DNA of 64,000 nucleotides from Shinella zoogloeoides (GCF_030733845.1 NZ_CP132311.1:1987501-2051500); one strand, 5' to 3'. Counted from the stretch's first letter, positions 33,471-42,628 are shown. Notes: generated from the sequence alone by a model not told the origin. Numbers and translations: made by a program.

Positions 33471-35522
33471 TTGCTCAACAATGACCTTCAGAGTTCCATG
33501 GCGGCCGGCGAACAGGAGCGCCGGGACGGCGTGGCGGCCGGGAACCGGCTGCTCGGCCGCGTCGTCGCGTGCAGCGGCTCGCGCGCCACCATCAGCGCGA
33601 TCGCCGAAGGCGGGCAGACGGCACTCACCGAACTCTGGGCCGTCGGCCGGCTCATTTCCATTTCCGTCGGCCGCAACCGCGTCGTCGCCCTCGTCTACGC
33701 CATGTCCACCGACCAGCAGAACTGGTCGGAAAACCGCGACACGATCTTTCGCGTCGAGGTCGAACTCCTGGGCGAGGTTCATGTCGGCGCCGACGGACGC
33801 GAGGAGTTTTCCGCAGGGATCACCGACTATCCGCATCTCGGCGCCATCGCCCACCGCATCCGCGCGTCCGATCTCGCCAAGGTCTACGACAGCGGCAAGA
33901 ACGACGTCTGCACCATCGGCAAGCTGACGCAGGACGAAAGCCTCGACGCCACGATTCACGTCCCGTCCATGCTGGAGAAGCATTTCGCCATCGTCGGCAC
34001 GACGGGCGTCGGCAAGTCCACCGCCGTGACCCTCCTGCTGCACAAGGCGATCCAGTCCGATCCCAAGCTGCGCGTGCTCATCCTCGATCCGCACAACGAA
34101 TTCGCGGCCGCCTTTGGTGATCTGGCGGTCGTCATCGACACCGATACGCTGGACCTGCCGTTCTGGCTGTTCAGGCTGGAGGAGTTCGCCGAAGTCGTCT
34201 TCCGCGGTCGCCCACCCGTCGCCGAGGAAATGGACATCCTGCGCGACCTCATTCCCGAAGCCAAACGCGCCTTCCGAGGGTCGACGGAAAACGGGCTGAT
34301 GCGGCGGACGAGCGAGAAAAGCTCGATCACCGCCGACACGCCTGTCCCGTTCCGTATCGCGGACCTGCTGGCCCTGGTCGACGAGCGCATCGGACGCCTG
34401 GAAGGCCGGGCGGAGAAGCCGCATTTGCGCTCGCTCAAGGTCAAGATCATGTCGGCGATCAACGACCCGCGCTACCACTTCATGTTCTCCTCCAACACGA
34501 TCACCGACACGATCCTCGACACGATCGCCCGCATCTTCCGCATTCCGGGCGACGGCCGGCCGGTGACGACCTTCCAGCTCGCCGGCATTCCCTCGGAGGT
34601 CGTCAATTCGGTCGCCTCCGTGCTCTGCCGCATGGCCTTCGAGATCGGTCTGTGGAGCAATGGCGGCGTGCATATGCTGGTCGTCTGCGAAGAGGCGCAC
34701 CGCTACGTGCCGGCCGATCCGAAGCTCGGCTTCACGCCGACGCGTCAGGCCATCGCCCGCATCGCCAAGGAAGGCCGCAAATACGGCGTCTCGCTCGGCA
34801 TCATCACCCAGCGCCCCGGCGAACTCGATCCGACGATCCTGTCGCAATGCTCGACGATCTTCGCCATGCGCCTTGCCAACGACCACGACCAGGAGATCAT
34901 CCGCTCGGCGATCCCGAACTCCTCCTCCTCGACGACGAGCTTCATATCCTCGATCGGCAACGGCGAGGCGATCGCCTTCGGCGAGGCCGTCGCCGTGCCG
35001 ATGCGCATGCGCTTCTCCCGCGTCGAGGAGAACCGCCTGCCGAAGGCAAACGGGACGGCCGTCGTTGCAATGAGCGAGGACACGCCGCAAAGCGTGGACC
35101 TGCGCTCCATCGTCTCGCGCATGCGGGCGGTCTCGGGCCCGGACATTTCCGGCTTCCAGAATTCCTACATCGCCGCGCAGAGCACCCCGTTGTCGACCGG
35201 CTACGAGGATGCGCCCTACGAGGACGCGGAAGACTATATCGAGACGCTGCGCAATGCGTCCGACACGCGGCCGGCGTCCGTGCACGAGCCCTACCGCCCG
35301 GACATGCTGCCCGGCGCGCAGGGAGCCTACCAGCCCTCGACGCAGGAACGTTTCGAGACGATCCGCCGCGAGCTCGCCGAGCCGCAGCGCCCCGCTCCCG
35401 ATCCCTACCACCAGCCGTCGCGCCCCGCGCCCGCCTTCGGCGAGCAGCAGGAGCCGCGCCGCGAAGGCTCCATCCGCGAGCAGCTTCTCAAGAAGCCCCT
35501 CAGCAGCCTGATCCGGCGCTAA
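33471..35522 (+). CDS. HerA-like ATPase / DUF87 family protein
   Basis: The 683-residue protein is a hexameric HerA/FtsK-type ATPase. An N-terminal beta-barrel (about 20-110) precedes Walker A AIVGTTGVGKSTAVTLLL (173-190), LRVLILDPHNEFAAAF, and Walker B HMLVVCEEAHRYVP near 400, with GIITQRPGELDPTIL sensor region near 445. The last 120 residues are Pro/Glu-rich and disordered. The start is TTG 33471, set by AAGGAG eight bases upstream; the first ATG (33498) lacks a ribosome site. Archaeal and defence HerA work with NurA nuclease, but none is adjacent here. Confidence 0.92.
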   Translation: MLNNDLQSSMAAGEQERRDGVAAGNRLLGRVVACSGSRATISAIAEGGQTALTELWAVGRLISISVGRNRVVALVYAMSTDQQNWSENRDTIFRVEVELLGEVHVGADGREEFSAGITDYPHLGAIAHRIRASDLAKVYDSGKNDVCTIGKLTQDESLDATIHVPSMLEKHFAIVGTTGVGKSTAVTLLLHKAIQSDPKLRVLILDPHNEFAAAFGDLAVVIDTDTLDLPFWLFRLEEFAEVVFRGRPPVAEEMDILRDLIPEAKRAFRGSTENGLMRRTSEKSSITADTPVPFRIADLLALVDERIGRLEGRAEKPHLRSLKVKIMSAINDPRYHFMFSSNTITDTILDTIARIFRIPGDGRPVTTFQLAGIPSEVVNSVASVLCRMAFEIGLWSNGGVHMLVVCEEAHRYVPADPKLGFTPTRQAIARIAKEGRKYGVSLGIITQRPGELDPTILSQCSTIFAMRLANDHDQEIIRSAIPNSSSSTTSFISSIGNGEAIAFGEAVAVPMRMRFSRVEENRLPKANGTAVVAMSEDTPQSVDLRSIVSRMRAVSGPDISGFQNSYIAAQSTPLSTGYEDAPYEDAEDYIETLRNASDTRPASVHEPYRPDMLPGAQGAYQPSTQERFETIRRELAEPQRPAPDPYHQPSRPAPAFGEQQEPRREGSIREQLLKKPLSSLIRR

Positions 35523-35568
35523 AGCGCGTCGCGATCTTTCAGATTCGCTCTTCGGGAGACATGCTTTA
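35520..35568. repeat. Short rhizobial-type intergenic sequence with terminal inverted repeat
   Basis: TAAAGC at 35520-35525 and GCTTTA at 35563-35568 flank a segment starting GCGTCGCGATC. The composition resembles short GC-rich motifs scattered in rhizobial genomes. It occupies the convergent gap between the HerA and miaA genes and overlaps both stop codons. Confidence 0.35.
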
Positions 35569-36474
35569 AACCTCAACCAGCGGATCGATCCGCCGCCAGG
35601 TCTCGTCGAGCTGGTTGCGGAACCAGGTCATCTGCCGCTTGGCATATTGCCTCGTCGCCGCGGCCCCGCGTTCGATGACCTGCGCTTCGCTCATCTCCCC
35701 GGCCAGCATGGCCGTGATCTGCGGCACGCCGATCGCCTTCATCACCGGCATGGCGGGCGGAAGATCGAGGGCCAGCAGGGCCTTCACTTCCTCCACCGCG
35801 CCGGCTTGCATCATCATGCCGAAACGGCGGTCGATGCGGGCGGCCAGAACGGCGCGGTCTGGCAGGACGACGATCTTTTCCGCCCGGTCAGGATCGATGA
35901 CCGCCGGCCCCAATGCTGCCTGGAAGGCGGAGATCGACTTCCCGGTCGCCTCCAGCACTTCGAGCGCCCGCACGATGCGCTGGCCGTCGCCCGGCATGAG
36001 CCGCGCCGCCGTTTGCGGATCCCGTTCGGCAAGCGCCCGATGCAGCGCCTCGGCACCCTCTGCGGCAAGCCGGCTGCGCATGCGCGCGCGCACCGCGTCG
36101 GGAATGGCGGGCATATCCGACAGGCCGCCCGTCAGCGCGCGAAAATAAAGCCCGGTGCCGCCGACGAAGACCGGAAGCTTTTCCCGCGCACGCAGTTCGG
36201 CAACAACGGCCGTCGCCTCGCGCAGCCAGTCGCCGGTGGAATAGGCGGCGCCGGCCGGCACATGGCCGTAGAGGCGATGCTCGATTCCGCCCATATCGGC
36301 CGGCTGTGGACGCGCCGTCAGGATATCGAGCGTGTCGTAGACCTGCATGCTGTCCGCATTGACCACCACGCCGTCGTGCGCGCGCGCCAGCCGCACCGCC
36401 AGTGCGGACTTGCCGCTCGCCGTCGGGCCCGTTATCAGGATCGCGTCCCGCTTTCGATCAAGGTTTCTCATCAT
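35566..36474 (-). CDS. miaA: tRNA dimethylallyltransferase
   Basis: The 302-residue enzyme transfers a dimethylallyl group to A37 of tRNAs reading UNN codons. Motifs: P-loop ITGPTASGKSALAVRLA near 12-28, VNADSMQVYDTLDILTARP near 38-56, GGTGLYFRALTGGL near 107, and the C-terminal ATRQYAKRQMTWFRNQ. The two adjacent ATGs (36474, 36471) overlap the serB ATG on the other strand, so at most a few bases separate the two start sites. Thus its ribosome site and promoter must lie inside serB. Confidence 0.95.
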   Translation of the reverse strand: MMRNLDRKRDAILITGPTASGKSALAVRLARAHDGVVVNADSMQVYDTLDILTARPQPADMGGIEHRLYGHVPAGAAYSTGDWLREATAVVAELRAREKLPVFVGGTGLYFRALTGGLSDMPAIPDAVRARMRSRLAAEGAEALHRALAERDPQTAARLMPGDGQRIVRALEVLEATGKSISAFQAALGPAVIDPDRAEKIVVLPDRAVLAARIDRRFGMMMQAGAVEEVKALLALDLPPAMPVMKAIGVPQITAMLAGEMSEAQVIERGAAATRQYAKRQMTWFRNQLDETWRRIDPLVEV

Positions 36475-37366
36475 GGCTTTCGTTGCCACGCTTGTCGCCA
36501 ATCCGTCAAATCCTGTTCTGACCGCCGACATCGCCGAAAAGGCCGCCGACGCGGTCAGGGCCTCCGGCCTCTATTGGCTTGCCGACGGCATCGCCTGCGA
36601 CATCGCGCTGCGCGACGACACCGACCTTGCGGCCGCGCGCGACACGATCCTTGCCGCCATCGGCAACGCACCGATCGATCTCGCCATTCAGGAGGCAGAG
36701 ACGCGGCGCAAGAAGCTGCTGATCGCCGACATGGATTCGACGATGATCGGCCAGGAATGCATCGACGAGCTTGCCGCCGAAGTCGGGCTCAAGGACAAGG
36801 TCGCGACGATCACCGCGCGCGCCATGAACGGCGAGATCGCCTTCGAGCCAGCGCTCCGCGAGCGTGTCGCCTTGCTGAAGGGCCTGCCGGTCTCCGTCAT
36901 CGACGAGGTCATCGCCAAGCGCATCACGCTGACGGCAGGCGGCAAGGAACTGGTCGCGACGATGAAGGCGAAAGGCTACTACACCGCCCTCGTCTCCGGC
37001 GGCTTCACCGTCTTCACCAGCCGCATCGCCGCGACGCTCGGCTTCGACGAGAACCGCGCCAACCTGCTGCTCGACGCCGACGGCAGGCTCACCGGCGAGG
37101 TCGCCGAGCCGATCCTCGGCAAGCAGGCCAAGGTGGATGCGCTGGTCGAGATTTCCGAACGGCTCGGCATCACGCCGGAAGAGGCCATGGCGGTCGGCGA
37201 CGGCGCCAACGATCTCGGCATGCTGCACCTTTCGGGCGCCGGCGTCGCGCTGCACGCCAAGCCCGCCGTCGCGGCGGAGGCAAAGATCCGCATCGACCAC
37301 GGCGACCTCACCGCCCTGCTCTACCTGCAAGGCTACCGCAAATCGGATTTCGTGACGCCCGAATGA
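36473..37366 (+). CDS. serB: Phosphoserine phosphatase
   Basis: The 297-residue HAD enzyme releases serine from O-phosphoserine, the last step of serine synthesis. An N-terminal ACT-like domain of about 70 residues precedes the HAD motif I IADMDSTMIGQECIDELA (D86 nucleophile, D88). Motif II is ALVSGGFTVFT near 175 and motif III is AVGDGANDLGML near 240. Its ATG (36473-36475) overlaps the miaA start codon on the opposite strand. The only ribosome-site candidate is AAGG about 11 bases upstream, inside miaA. It is followed by an acetyltransferase gene with a four-base overlap. Confidence 0.96.
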   Translation: MAFVATLVANPSNPVLTADIAEKAADAVRASGLYWLADGIACDIALRDDTDLAAARDTILAAIGNAPIDLAIQEAETRRKKLLIADMDSTMIGQECIDELAAEVGLKDKVATITARAMNGEIAFEPALRERVALLKGLPVSVIDEVIAKRITLTAGGKELVATMKAKGYYTALVSGGFTVFTSRIAATLGFDENRANLLLDADGRLTGEVAEPILGKQAKVDALVEISERLGITPEEAMAVGDGANDLGMLHLSGAGVALHAKPAVAAEAKIRIDHGDLTALLYLQGYRKSDFVTPE

Positions 37367-37926
37367 TCGTCGCCACGACCCCACGCCTCATCCTGCGCAA
37401 TTGGGAAGAAAAGGACCGGGACCTTTTCCACGAAATCAATTCCGATCCTGTTGTCATGGAATTCTTCCCGTTCCTGCGGACGCGTGCCCAGTCGGACGAA
37501 TTGTTCGATCGCATCCGCGGCGTCATCAAGCAGACCGGCCTCGGCTTCTTCGCCCTCGCTGACCGCGAGACGGACACAGCTATGGGCTTCTGCGGTCTCT
37601 CGCGCACGACCAGGCAGGAGCCTTACGTTGCTGACGGCAGCGTCGAGATCGGCTGGCGGCTGGCCCGCCGGTACTGGGGCCACGGCTACATAACCGAGGC
37701 GGCAGAAAAGCTGCTGGAATTCGGCTTCGACGAAAAAGGGCTCGACGAAATCGTCTCCTTCGCCGTCGCCGGCAACACGCGCTCCGTCGCCGTCATGCGA
37801 CGCATCGGCATGCTCGATACTGGACGCGACTTCGACATGCCCGGCATCGACGATGCCCGCGCCGAGCTTCGCCGGCACGTGCTCTACACGATCGACCGCG
37901 CCGCCTGGCAGCAAAAAGGCCGCTGA
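37363..37926 (+). CDS. GNAT family N-acetyltransferase, RimJ/RimL-like
   Basis: The 187-residue protein fits Acetyltransf_3: TPRLILRNWEEKDRDLF (6-22), FFPFLRTRAQSDELFDRI (34-51), GWRLARRYWGHGYITEAAEK near 97 (acetyl-CoA site) and VAGNTRSVAVMRRIGM near 132. Substrate unknown: a protein N-terminus or small amine. Its ATG overlaps the serB stop (ATGA), so it is translationally coupled to serB. A hairpin overlapping its stop codon probably ends the transcript. Confidence 0.92.
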   Translation: MIVATTPRLILRNWEEKDRDLFHEINSDPVVMEFFPFLRTRAQSDELFDRIRGVIKQTGLGFFALADRETDTAMGFCGLSRTTRQEPYVADGSVEIGWRLARRYWGHGYITEAAEKLLEFGFDEKGLDEIVSFAVAGNTRSVAVMRRIGMLDTGRDFDMPGIDDARAELRRHVLYTIDRAAWQQKGR

Positions 37927-37944
37927 AGCAAAGCTCCAGCGGCC
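37918..37944. terminator. Hairpin overlapping the acetyltransferase stop codon
   Basis: GGCCGCTG (37918-37925) pairs with CAGCGGCC (37937-37944). A-run AAAAA lies on its left, so on the minus strand it is followed by T residues and may serve the convergent degP transcript too. T run on the right side is weak. Confidence 0.5.
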
Positions 37945-37998
37945 CGATTCATTTTCTCGAAAACCACCGGCAAGCCCCTGAAGGGACTCGGCTTTCCG

Positions 37999-39531
37999 TC
38001 AGTCGATGCGCACGGTGATGTAGCGCAGCGCGCCGGTGTGGTTGGCGATCATCATCAGCGCGTTGCGCCGATCCTCCGACTTGAGCTTGGCGACGCGGGT
38101 CTTCACCTCATCCGCCGTCGTCACCGCCTCCTGGCCGATCTCGACGATGACGTCGCCCGGCACGATGCCGCGTTCGGCGGCGGCCGAATCCGGCGCGACC
38201 TCGGTGATCACCACGCCCTTGATGCTTTCGGCGATCTCGAAGGTCTTGCGCGCTTCCTCGTCGAGGTCGCCGATGCCCATGCCGAGCACCAGATCGGCCT
38301 TGGTCGGTTCGGCCTCGCCGCCGGTCTCGGGCGCGGTCCCCTCGTCCGTCGTGCCTTCGTCCTGCGTCACCTCTTCCTCGGCATCCGCCTCCTTCTCGCC
38401 GTCCTCGAGCCGGCCGAGTGTGACCTTGACGGTCATCTCCTTGCCGTTGCGCAGGAGCACGACATCGACGGCCTTGCCAACCGGGCTTTCGGCGACGACG
38501 CGCGGCAGATCGCGCATCTCGTCGACATCCTTGCCGTCGAAACGGATGATCACGTCGCCGGTCTCGATCGAGCCGTTGTCGACCGGCCCGCCCTTGATGA
38601 TGCCAGCGACGAGCGCACCCTTGGCCTCGCTCATGCCGAGGCTTTCGGCAATGTCATCGCTGACCGGCTGGATGCGCACGCCGAGCCAGCCGCGCCGCGT
38701 CTCGCCGAAATCGCGAAGCTGCAGGAAGATGTTCTGCGCCAGTTCCGTCGGCACGGAGAAGCCGATGCCGATCGAACCGCCGGAGGGCGAGATGATCGCC
38801 GTGTTGATGCCGATGACCTCGCCCTTCATGTTGAACAGCGGGCCGCCGGAATTGCCGCGGTTGATGGCGGCGTCCGTCTGGATGAAGTTGTCGTAGGGCC
38901 CGGCATTGATGTTGCGGCCGCGCGCCGAGATGATGCCGACAGTCACCGAACCGCCGAGGCCGAATGGATTGCCGATCGCCATCACCCAGTCGCCGATGCG
39001 CATGGTGCGGGAATCGCCGAACGGCACGGCCTTCAGCGGCGATTTCGGCTCCACCTTCAAGAGCGCGAGGTCAGTCTTCGGGTCAGTGCCGACGAGCTTG
39101 GCCTTCAACTTGGAGCCGTTGGCGAAATTCACCTCGATATCGTCCGCGCCCTCGATGACGTGGTTGTTCGTGGCGATGAAGCCCGTGGGGTCGATGACGA
39201 AGCCCGAGCCGAGCGAATTGACGGTCTGCGGCTGGTTCGAGCCCTCACCGCCCTCGCCCTTGAAGAATTCGTCGAAGAAATCCTGGAAGGGCGAGCCTTC
39301 CGGCACCTGCGGAATGGGCGCCTTGTCGTCGCTCTTGACGTTCTGCGAGGTGGAAATGTTCACCACGGCATCCAGCAGGCCTTCCGCAAGGTCGGCGACC
39401 GACTCCGGGCCCGCGCCGGGCTTGCCCTGCGCGGCGGCCGGAACGGCGAACGGTCCTCCCGCGACCAGCGAAAAACTCATCGCGAGCGCGAGTGCCGCAT
39501 GGGCAACGCTGGACCTCATCTTCAAAGCCAT
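37999..39531 (-). CDS. degP: Do-family periplasmic serine endoprotease
   Basis: The 510-residue protease has a signal peptide ending PAAAQ, a trypsin-like domain with triad H124 (ATNNHVIEGAD), D154 (KTDLALLKV) and S228 (GNSGGPLFN), and two PDZ domains (about 290-380 and 415-505). An acidic Glu/Asp/Thr linker separates the PDZ domains. It degrades and chaperones misfolded envelope proteins. ATG 39531 is chosen because AAGAGG lies nine bases upstream; ATG 39540 overlaps that site. It follows hflK-hflC-DUF2065, a conserved alphaproteobacterial arrangement for membrane and envelope quality control. Confidence 0.95.
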   Translation of the reverse strand: MALKMRSSVAHAALALAMSFSLVAGGPFAVPAAAQGKPGAGPESVADLAEGLLDAVVNISTSQNVKSDDKAPIPQVPEGSPFQDFFDEFFKGEGGEGSNQPQTVNSLGSGFVIDPTGFIATNNHVIEGADDIEVNFANGSKLKAKLVGTDPKTDLALLKVEPKSPLKAVPFGDSRTMRIGDWVMAIGNPFGLGGSVTVGIISARGRNINAGPYDNFIQTDAAINRGNSGGPLFNMKGEVIGINTAIISPSGGSIGIGFSVPTELAQNIFLQLRDFGETRRGWLGVRIQPVSDDIAESLGMSEAKGALVAGIIKGGPVDNGSIETGDVIIRFDGKDVDEMRDLPRVVAESPVGKAVDVVLLRNGKEMTVKVTLGRLEDGEKEADAEEEVTQDEGTTDEGTAPETGGEAEPTKADLVLGMGIGDLDEEARKTFEIAESIKGVVITEVAPDSAAAERGIVPGDVIVEIGQEAVTTADEVKTRVAKLKSEDRRNALMMIANHTGALRYITVRID

Positions 39532-39655
39532 GTTCGGCATCCTCTTGTGCTGGCTGTCTTGGCGAGTGTTTGCCGCGGATACGGCAAAAATCAGTCCGCC
39601 ACGCGAATTGTTGTGAAGTCTTGCCCGTCTTCGCGGCCGCTCGCAAGGGCCGGGC

Positions 39656-39844
39656 TCACATGCCGCGGATGAACCAGACCATGAGCACGCCGAGCGCGAC
39701 GGCAACGAGGCCGGAGGTGCGCAGTTGCGTTTCCGGAATCTGCGGCAGCATTTCCGCCATGCGCTTCAAAACCGAAGGGGCCAGTGCGTACACCAGCCCC
39801 TCGATGATCAGGAAGAACGCGATCCCCGTCAGGAAATCGGACAT
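39656..39844 (-). CDS. DUF2065 domain-containing small membrane protein
   Basis: The 62-residue protein has two spans (FLTGIAFFLIIEGLVYALAP and TSGLVAVALGVLMVWFI) joined by a basic loop (SVLKRMAEMLPQIPETQLR), the DUF2065 layout. It starts seven bases after the hflC stop, within the hflKC-degP gene run. Its position makes it a candidate accessory part of the HflKC-FtsH complex, though no function is proven to my knowledge. Confidence 0.92.
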   Translation of the reverse strand: MSDFLTGIAFFLIIEGLVYALAPSVLKRMAEMLPQIPETQLRTSGLVAVALGVLMVWFIRGM

Positions 39845-39851
39845 GGCGTTC

Positions 39852-40793
39852 TCAGTTTGCGGTCGACGGCGTCGTAGCCGTGCCGTTCGTCGCGCCCGAG
39901 GTCGCGGGGGCAGCGCCGGCCGCATCCTCGAAGAAGCGGAAGAACTCCGACTGCGGCGAGAGGACCAGCGTGGTATCGGACGTCCCGGACATCGCATCCC
40001 GGTAGGCGCTCATCGACCGGTAGAAGTCGAAGAAGGCCGGGTCCTGCGAGAAGGCTTCGCCGAAGACGCGGTTGCGCTCGCCTTCACCCTCGCCTCGCAG
40101 GATTTCCGAGTCGCGCTGCGCGGCCGCCAGGAATTCGACGACCTGGCGGTCGGCGATGGCGCGGCGGCGCTGGCCCGCCTCGTTACCGCGGGCGCGGATG
40201 AGTTCGGCTTCGGCAAGACGCTCGGCCTTCATGCGCTCGAAGGTCTGCTGCGAGACTTCCTGCGTGAGGTCCGTGCGGCGGATGCGCACGTCCGAGATCG
40301 TCAGGCCGAGGTTCGACGCATCGTTGGTCAGCTCACCGCGCACTTCGCGCATCATCGAGGCGCGCTCTTCAGAAAGAGCGGATTCGAAGCCGCGCAGACC
40401 GTAGACACGGCGCAGCGCCGCGTCGAGACGGGTGCGCAGGCGCGATTCCGCCGATTCCCGGTCACCCGAGACGGCTTCGCGGAAGCGGCGCGCATCGGTG
40501 ATCTTGTAGACCACGAACGCATCCACTTCGTAGAACTTGCCGCCCGAGACCTGGACGCGGATGTCGTCGAGGTCGAAGCGCAGCGCCTGGTCCTGGATGT
40601 ACTGGACGCTGTCGGCATCCATGAAGCCGAAGGGCAGCTTGAAGTAGAGGCCCGGTTCGGTCTTGACGTCCTGGATCTGGCCGAAGCGGATGACAATCGC
40701 CTGCTGGCGCTCGTTGACGACGAACACCGAAGAATAGGCGATGAAGAGGAGAACGCCGACGGCGATCAGAATGGCTGGTATACGGTTGCCCAT
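39852..40793 (-). CDS. hflC: FtsH protease modulator HflC
   Basis: The 313-residue SPFH/Band 7 protein has one N-terminal membrane anchor (PAILIAVGVLLFIAYSSVFV) and a periplasmic band-7 domain with the YFKLPFGFMDADSVQYIQDQ region near 53-72 and a long Glu/Arg/Ala-rich helix (AERLAEAELIRARGNEAGQR). It forms the HflKC cage around FtsH. The C-terminal tail is Thr/Ala-rich. Its ATG overlaps the hflK stop (TAATG), so both are co-translated in equal amounts. Confidence 0.96.
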   Translation of the reverse strand: MGNRIPAILIAVGVLLFIAYSSVFVVNERQQAIVIRFGQIQDVKTEPGLYFKLPFGFMDADSVQYIQDQALRFDLDDIRVQVSGGKFYEVDAFVVYKITDARRFREAVSGDRESAESRLRTRLDAALRRVYGLRGFESALSEERASMMREVRGELTNDASNLGLTISDVRIRRTDLTQEVSQQTFERMKAERLAEAELIRARGNEAGQRRRAIADRQVVEFLAAAQRDSEILRGEGEGERNRVFGEAFSQDPAFFDFYRSMSAYRDAMSGTSDTTLVLSPQSEFFRFFEDAAGAAPATSGATNGTATTPSTAN

Positions 40794-41926
40794 TACTGAG
40801 TGCCTCCCGTGCTCTGCTGCTGCTGGGTCGTGGCACGGCCGAGTTCGTTGAGCGGCAGGAAGGGAACGACGCCCTGTCCGCCCTGCTTCTCGTCGATGAT
40901 GACCTTCTTCGAGTTCTTCATCACGCCTTCCATCGTTTCGAGGAAGAGACGCTTGCGGGTGACGTCGGGCGCGAGCTTGTACTGTTCGTAGACCGACAGG
41001 AAGCGCGCGGCCTCACCTTCGGCTTCCTTCACGACGCGATCCTTGTAGGCGGCTGCCTCTTCGCGGACCTGCGCGGCCTGACCGCGGGCAAGGCCGAGCT
41101 TCTGGTTGGCATACTGGTTGGCTTCCTCGAGGAAGCGGTCTTCGTCCTGCTCGGCGCGCTGCACTTCGTCGAACGCATCGGCCACTTCACGCGGCGGCGC
41201 CGCGTCCTCGATGGCGACCGTGTTGATCGAGATACCGGCGCCATAGGCATCCATGGTGGCCTGGATCGTCGTCTTCACGCCTTCGGCGATCGCCTGGCGG
41301 TTGTCGCGGAAGATGTCCTGCGCCGGACGGCGGCCGACGACTTCGCGCATGGCGCTCTCGGAGACCTGCTGCAGCGTCTCGGCCGGATATTCGAGATTGA
41401 AGAGGTAGGCCTGCGGGTCGCTGACCGAGTAGAGCACCGAGAACTGCACGTTGACGATGTTCTGGTCGCCCGTCAGCATCAGGCCGGAGCTGTCGGAGGT
41501 CGAGGCTGCGGTGCGGCGGCCGATATTCTGCTGCTGCTCGGTGATCTTGACGAGTTCGACGGTCTCCAGCGGCCAAAAGTGGAAATGCAGGCCGGGCATG
41601 GAGACTTCCTGCTTCGGCTTGCCGAAGCGCAGTTCGACGCCGCGCTCGTCCGGCTGGACGGTATAGATGGAATTCATCAGCCAGAAGACGCCGATGAGCA
41701 GCAGCGCGATGACCACCACGCCGCCGTTGATGCCGCCGGGCATGACGTTCTTGAGCTGGTTCTGGCCGCGCCGGATGATTTCCTCAAGATCCGGTGGGCC
41801 GCCATTGCTGCCGCCACCGCCGCGCGGGCGGTTCGGTCCCTGCCCCCACGGTCCTTGATTGTTTCCACCGCCGCCGCCACCGCCGCCCCAAGGGCCGCCG
41901 CCGCCGTTCTGATTGCTCCAGGGCAT
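40793..41926 (-). CDS. hflK: FtsH protease modulator HflK
   Basis: The 377-residue partner of HflC begins with about 45 residues of Gly/Asn/Pro low complexity (MPWSNQNGGGGPWGGGGGGG), then a membrane span (GGVVVIALLLIGVFWLMNSI) and a band-7 domain (VQPDERGVELRFGKPKQEV). The long helix holds DRFLEEANQYANQKLGLARG. ATG 41926 is preferred over a TTG one codon upstream; GAGG lies six bases before. HflKC regulates FtsH degradation of membrane proteins. Confidence 0.96.
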   Translation of the reverse strand: MPWSNQNGGGGPWGGGGGGGGNNQGPWGQGPNRPRGGGGSNGGPPDLEEIIRRGQNQLKNVMPGGINGGVVVIALLLIGVFWLMNSIYTVQPDERGVELRFGKPKQEVSMPGLHFHFWPLETVELVKITEQQQNIGRRTAASTSDSSGLMLTGDQNIVNVQFSVLYSVSDPQAYLFNLEYPAETLQQVSESAMREVVGRRPAQDIFRDNRQAIAEGVKTTIQATMDAYGAGISINTVAIEDAAPPREVADAFDEVQRAEQDEDRFLEEANQYANQKLGLARGQAAQVREEAAAYKDRVVKEAEGEAARFLSVYEQYKLAPDVTRKRLFLETMEGVMKNSKKVIIDEKQGGQGVVPFLPLNELGRATTQQQQSTGGTQ

Positions 41927-42091
41927 CAATACCTCTTTCTTTCAAATCCCCGTGGGTCGCGCTCGCAGCTTATTTAGCCGAGATACACGAAGTGAACCCG
42001 TTATAGGTATCCCTCCGGCACCTTTCAACAAATCCGCGAGAGGTTGCACGCCCGTGCGGCAAAATAGTTCGTGATCGATACGATTTGACGG

Positions 42092-42613
42092 TCAGCCGGC
42101 CGTCTTTCGCTGCCAGGTGACGAAGCGCATGGCATGGCTGTCCTTCTCGCCCCGGGGAATGGGCTCCTCAAGCACCTTATCGAAAAGCGCCGGATCGATC
42201 GCCGGGAAGCGCGTGTCGCCCTCGACCTCCGCGGCGACATGGGTGACGTGCAGCACGTCGGCGCGGTCGAAGACCTGGGCGTAGATCTGCCCGCCGCCGA
42301 TGACGCAGATCTCGTCCACGCCGAGTTCTTCCGCCGCGCGCCGGGCCGCTTCCAATCCCGCATCCAGCGAGGAGACGACCTCCGCGCCGGGCGCGGAGAA
42401 GGTTATGTCGCGGGTGATGACGATGTTCGGGCGGCCGGGCAGCGGCCTGCCGATCGAATCCCAGGTCTTGCGCCCCATCAGCACCGGCTTGCCGAGCGTC
42501 AGTTGCTTGAAGCGCTTCAGGTCGGACGGCAGGCGCCACGGCAGGTCGCCGTCACGGCCGATGACGCCGTTGTTGGCAACGGCCACGACGAGGACGATCT
42601 TGGCTTTGGTCAT
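42092..42613 (-). CDS. folA: Dihydrofolate reductase
   Basis: The 173-residue enzyme regenerates tetrahydrofolate. It has VVAVANNGVIGRDGDLPWRLPSD-type motif (visible: NNGVIGRDGDLPWRLPSDLK, residues 13-32), GRKTWDSIGRPLPGRPNIVIT near 47, and ICVIGGGQIYAQVFDRADVL near 107. It starts 15 bases after thyA, whose reaction uses up tetrahydrofolate to dihydrofolate, giving the usual thyA-folA pair. Length is normal. Confidence 0.97.
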   Translation of the reverse strand: MTKAKIVLVVAVANNGVIGRDGDLPWRLPSDLKRFKQLTLGKPVLMGRKTWDSIGRPLPGRPNIVITRDITFSAPGAEVVSSLDAGLEAARRAAEELGVDEICVIGGGQIYAQVFDRADVLHVTHVAAEVEGDTRFPAIDPALFDKVLEEPIPRGEKDSHAMRFVTWQRKTAG

Positions 42614-42628
42614 GGGATGTCCCCGATA

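Noticed and set aside
33471..35522. HerA-type ATPase as core of an antiviral system
   Set aside because: No nuclease, SIR2 or NurA gene is adjacent, and the gene lies among housekeeping genes (ilvBH, miaA, serB).
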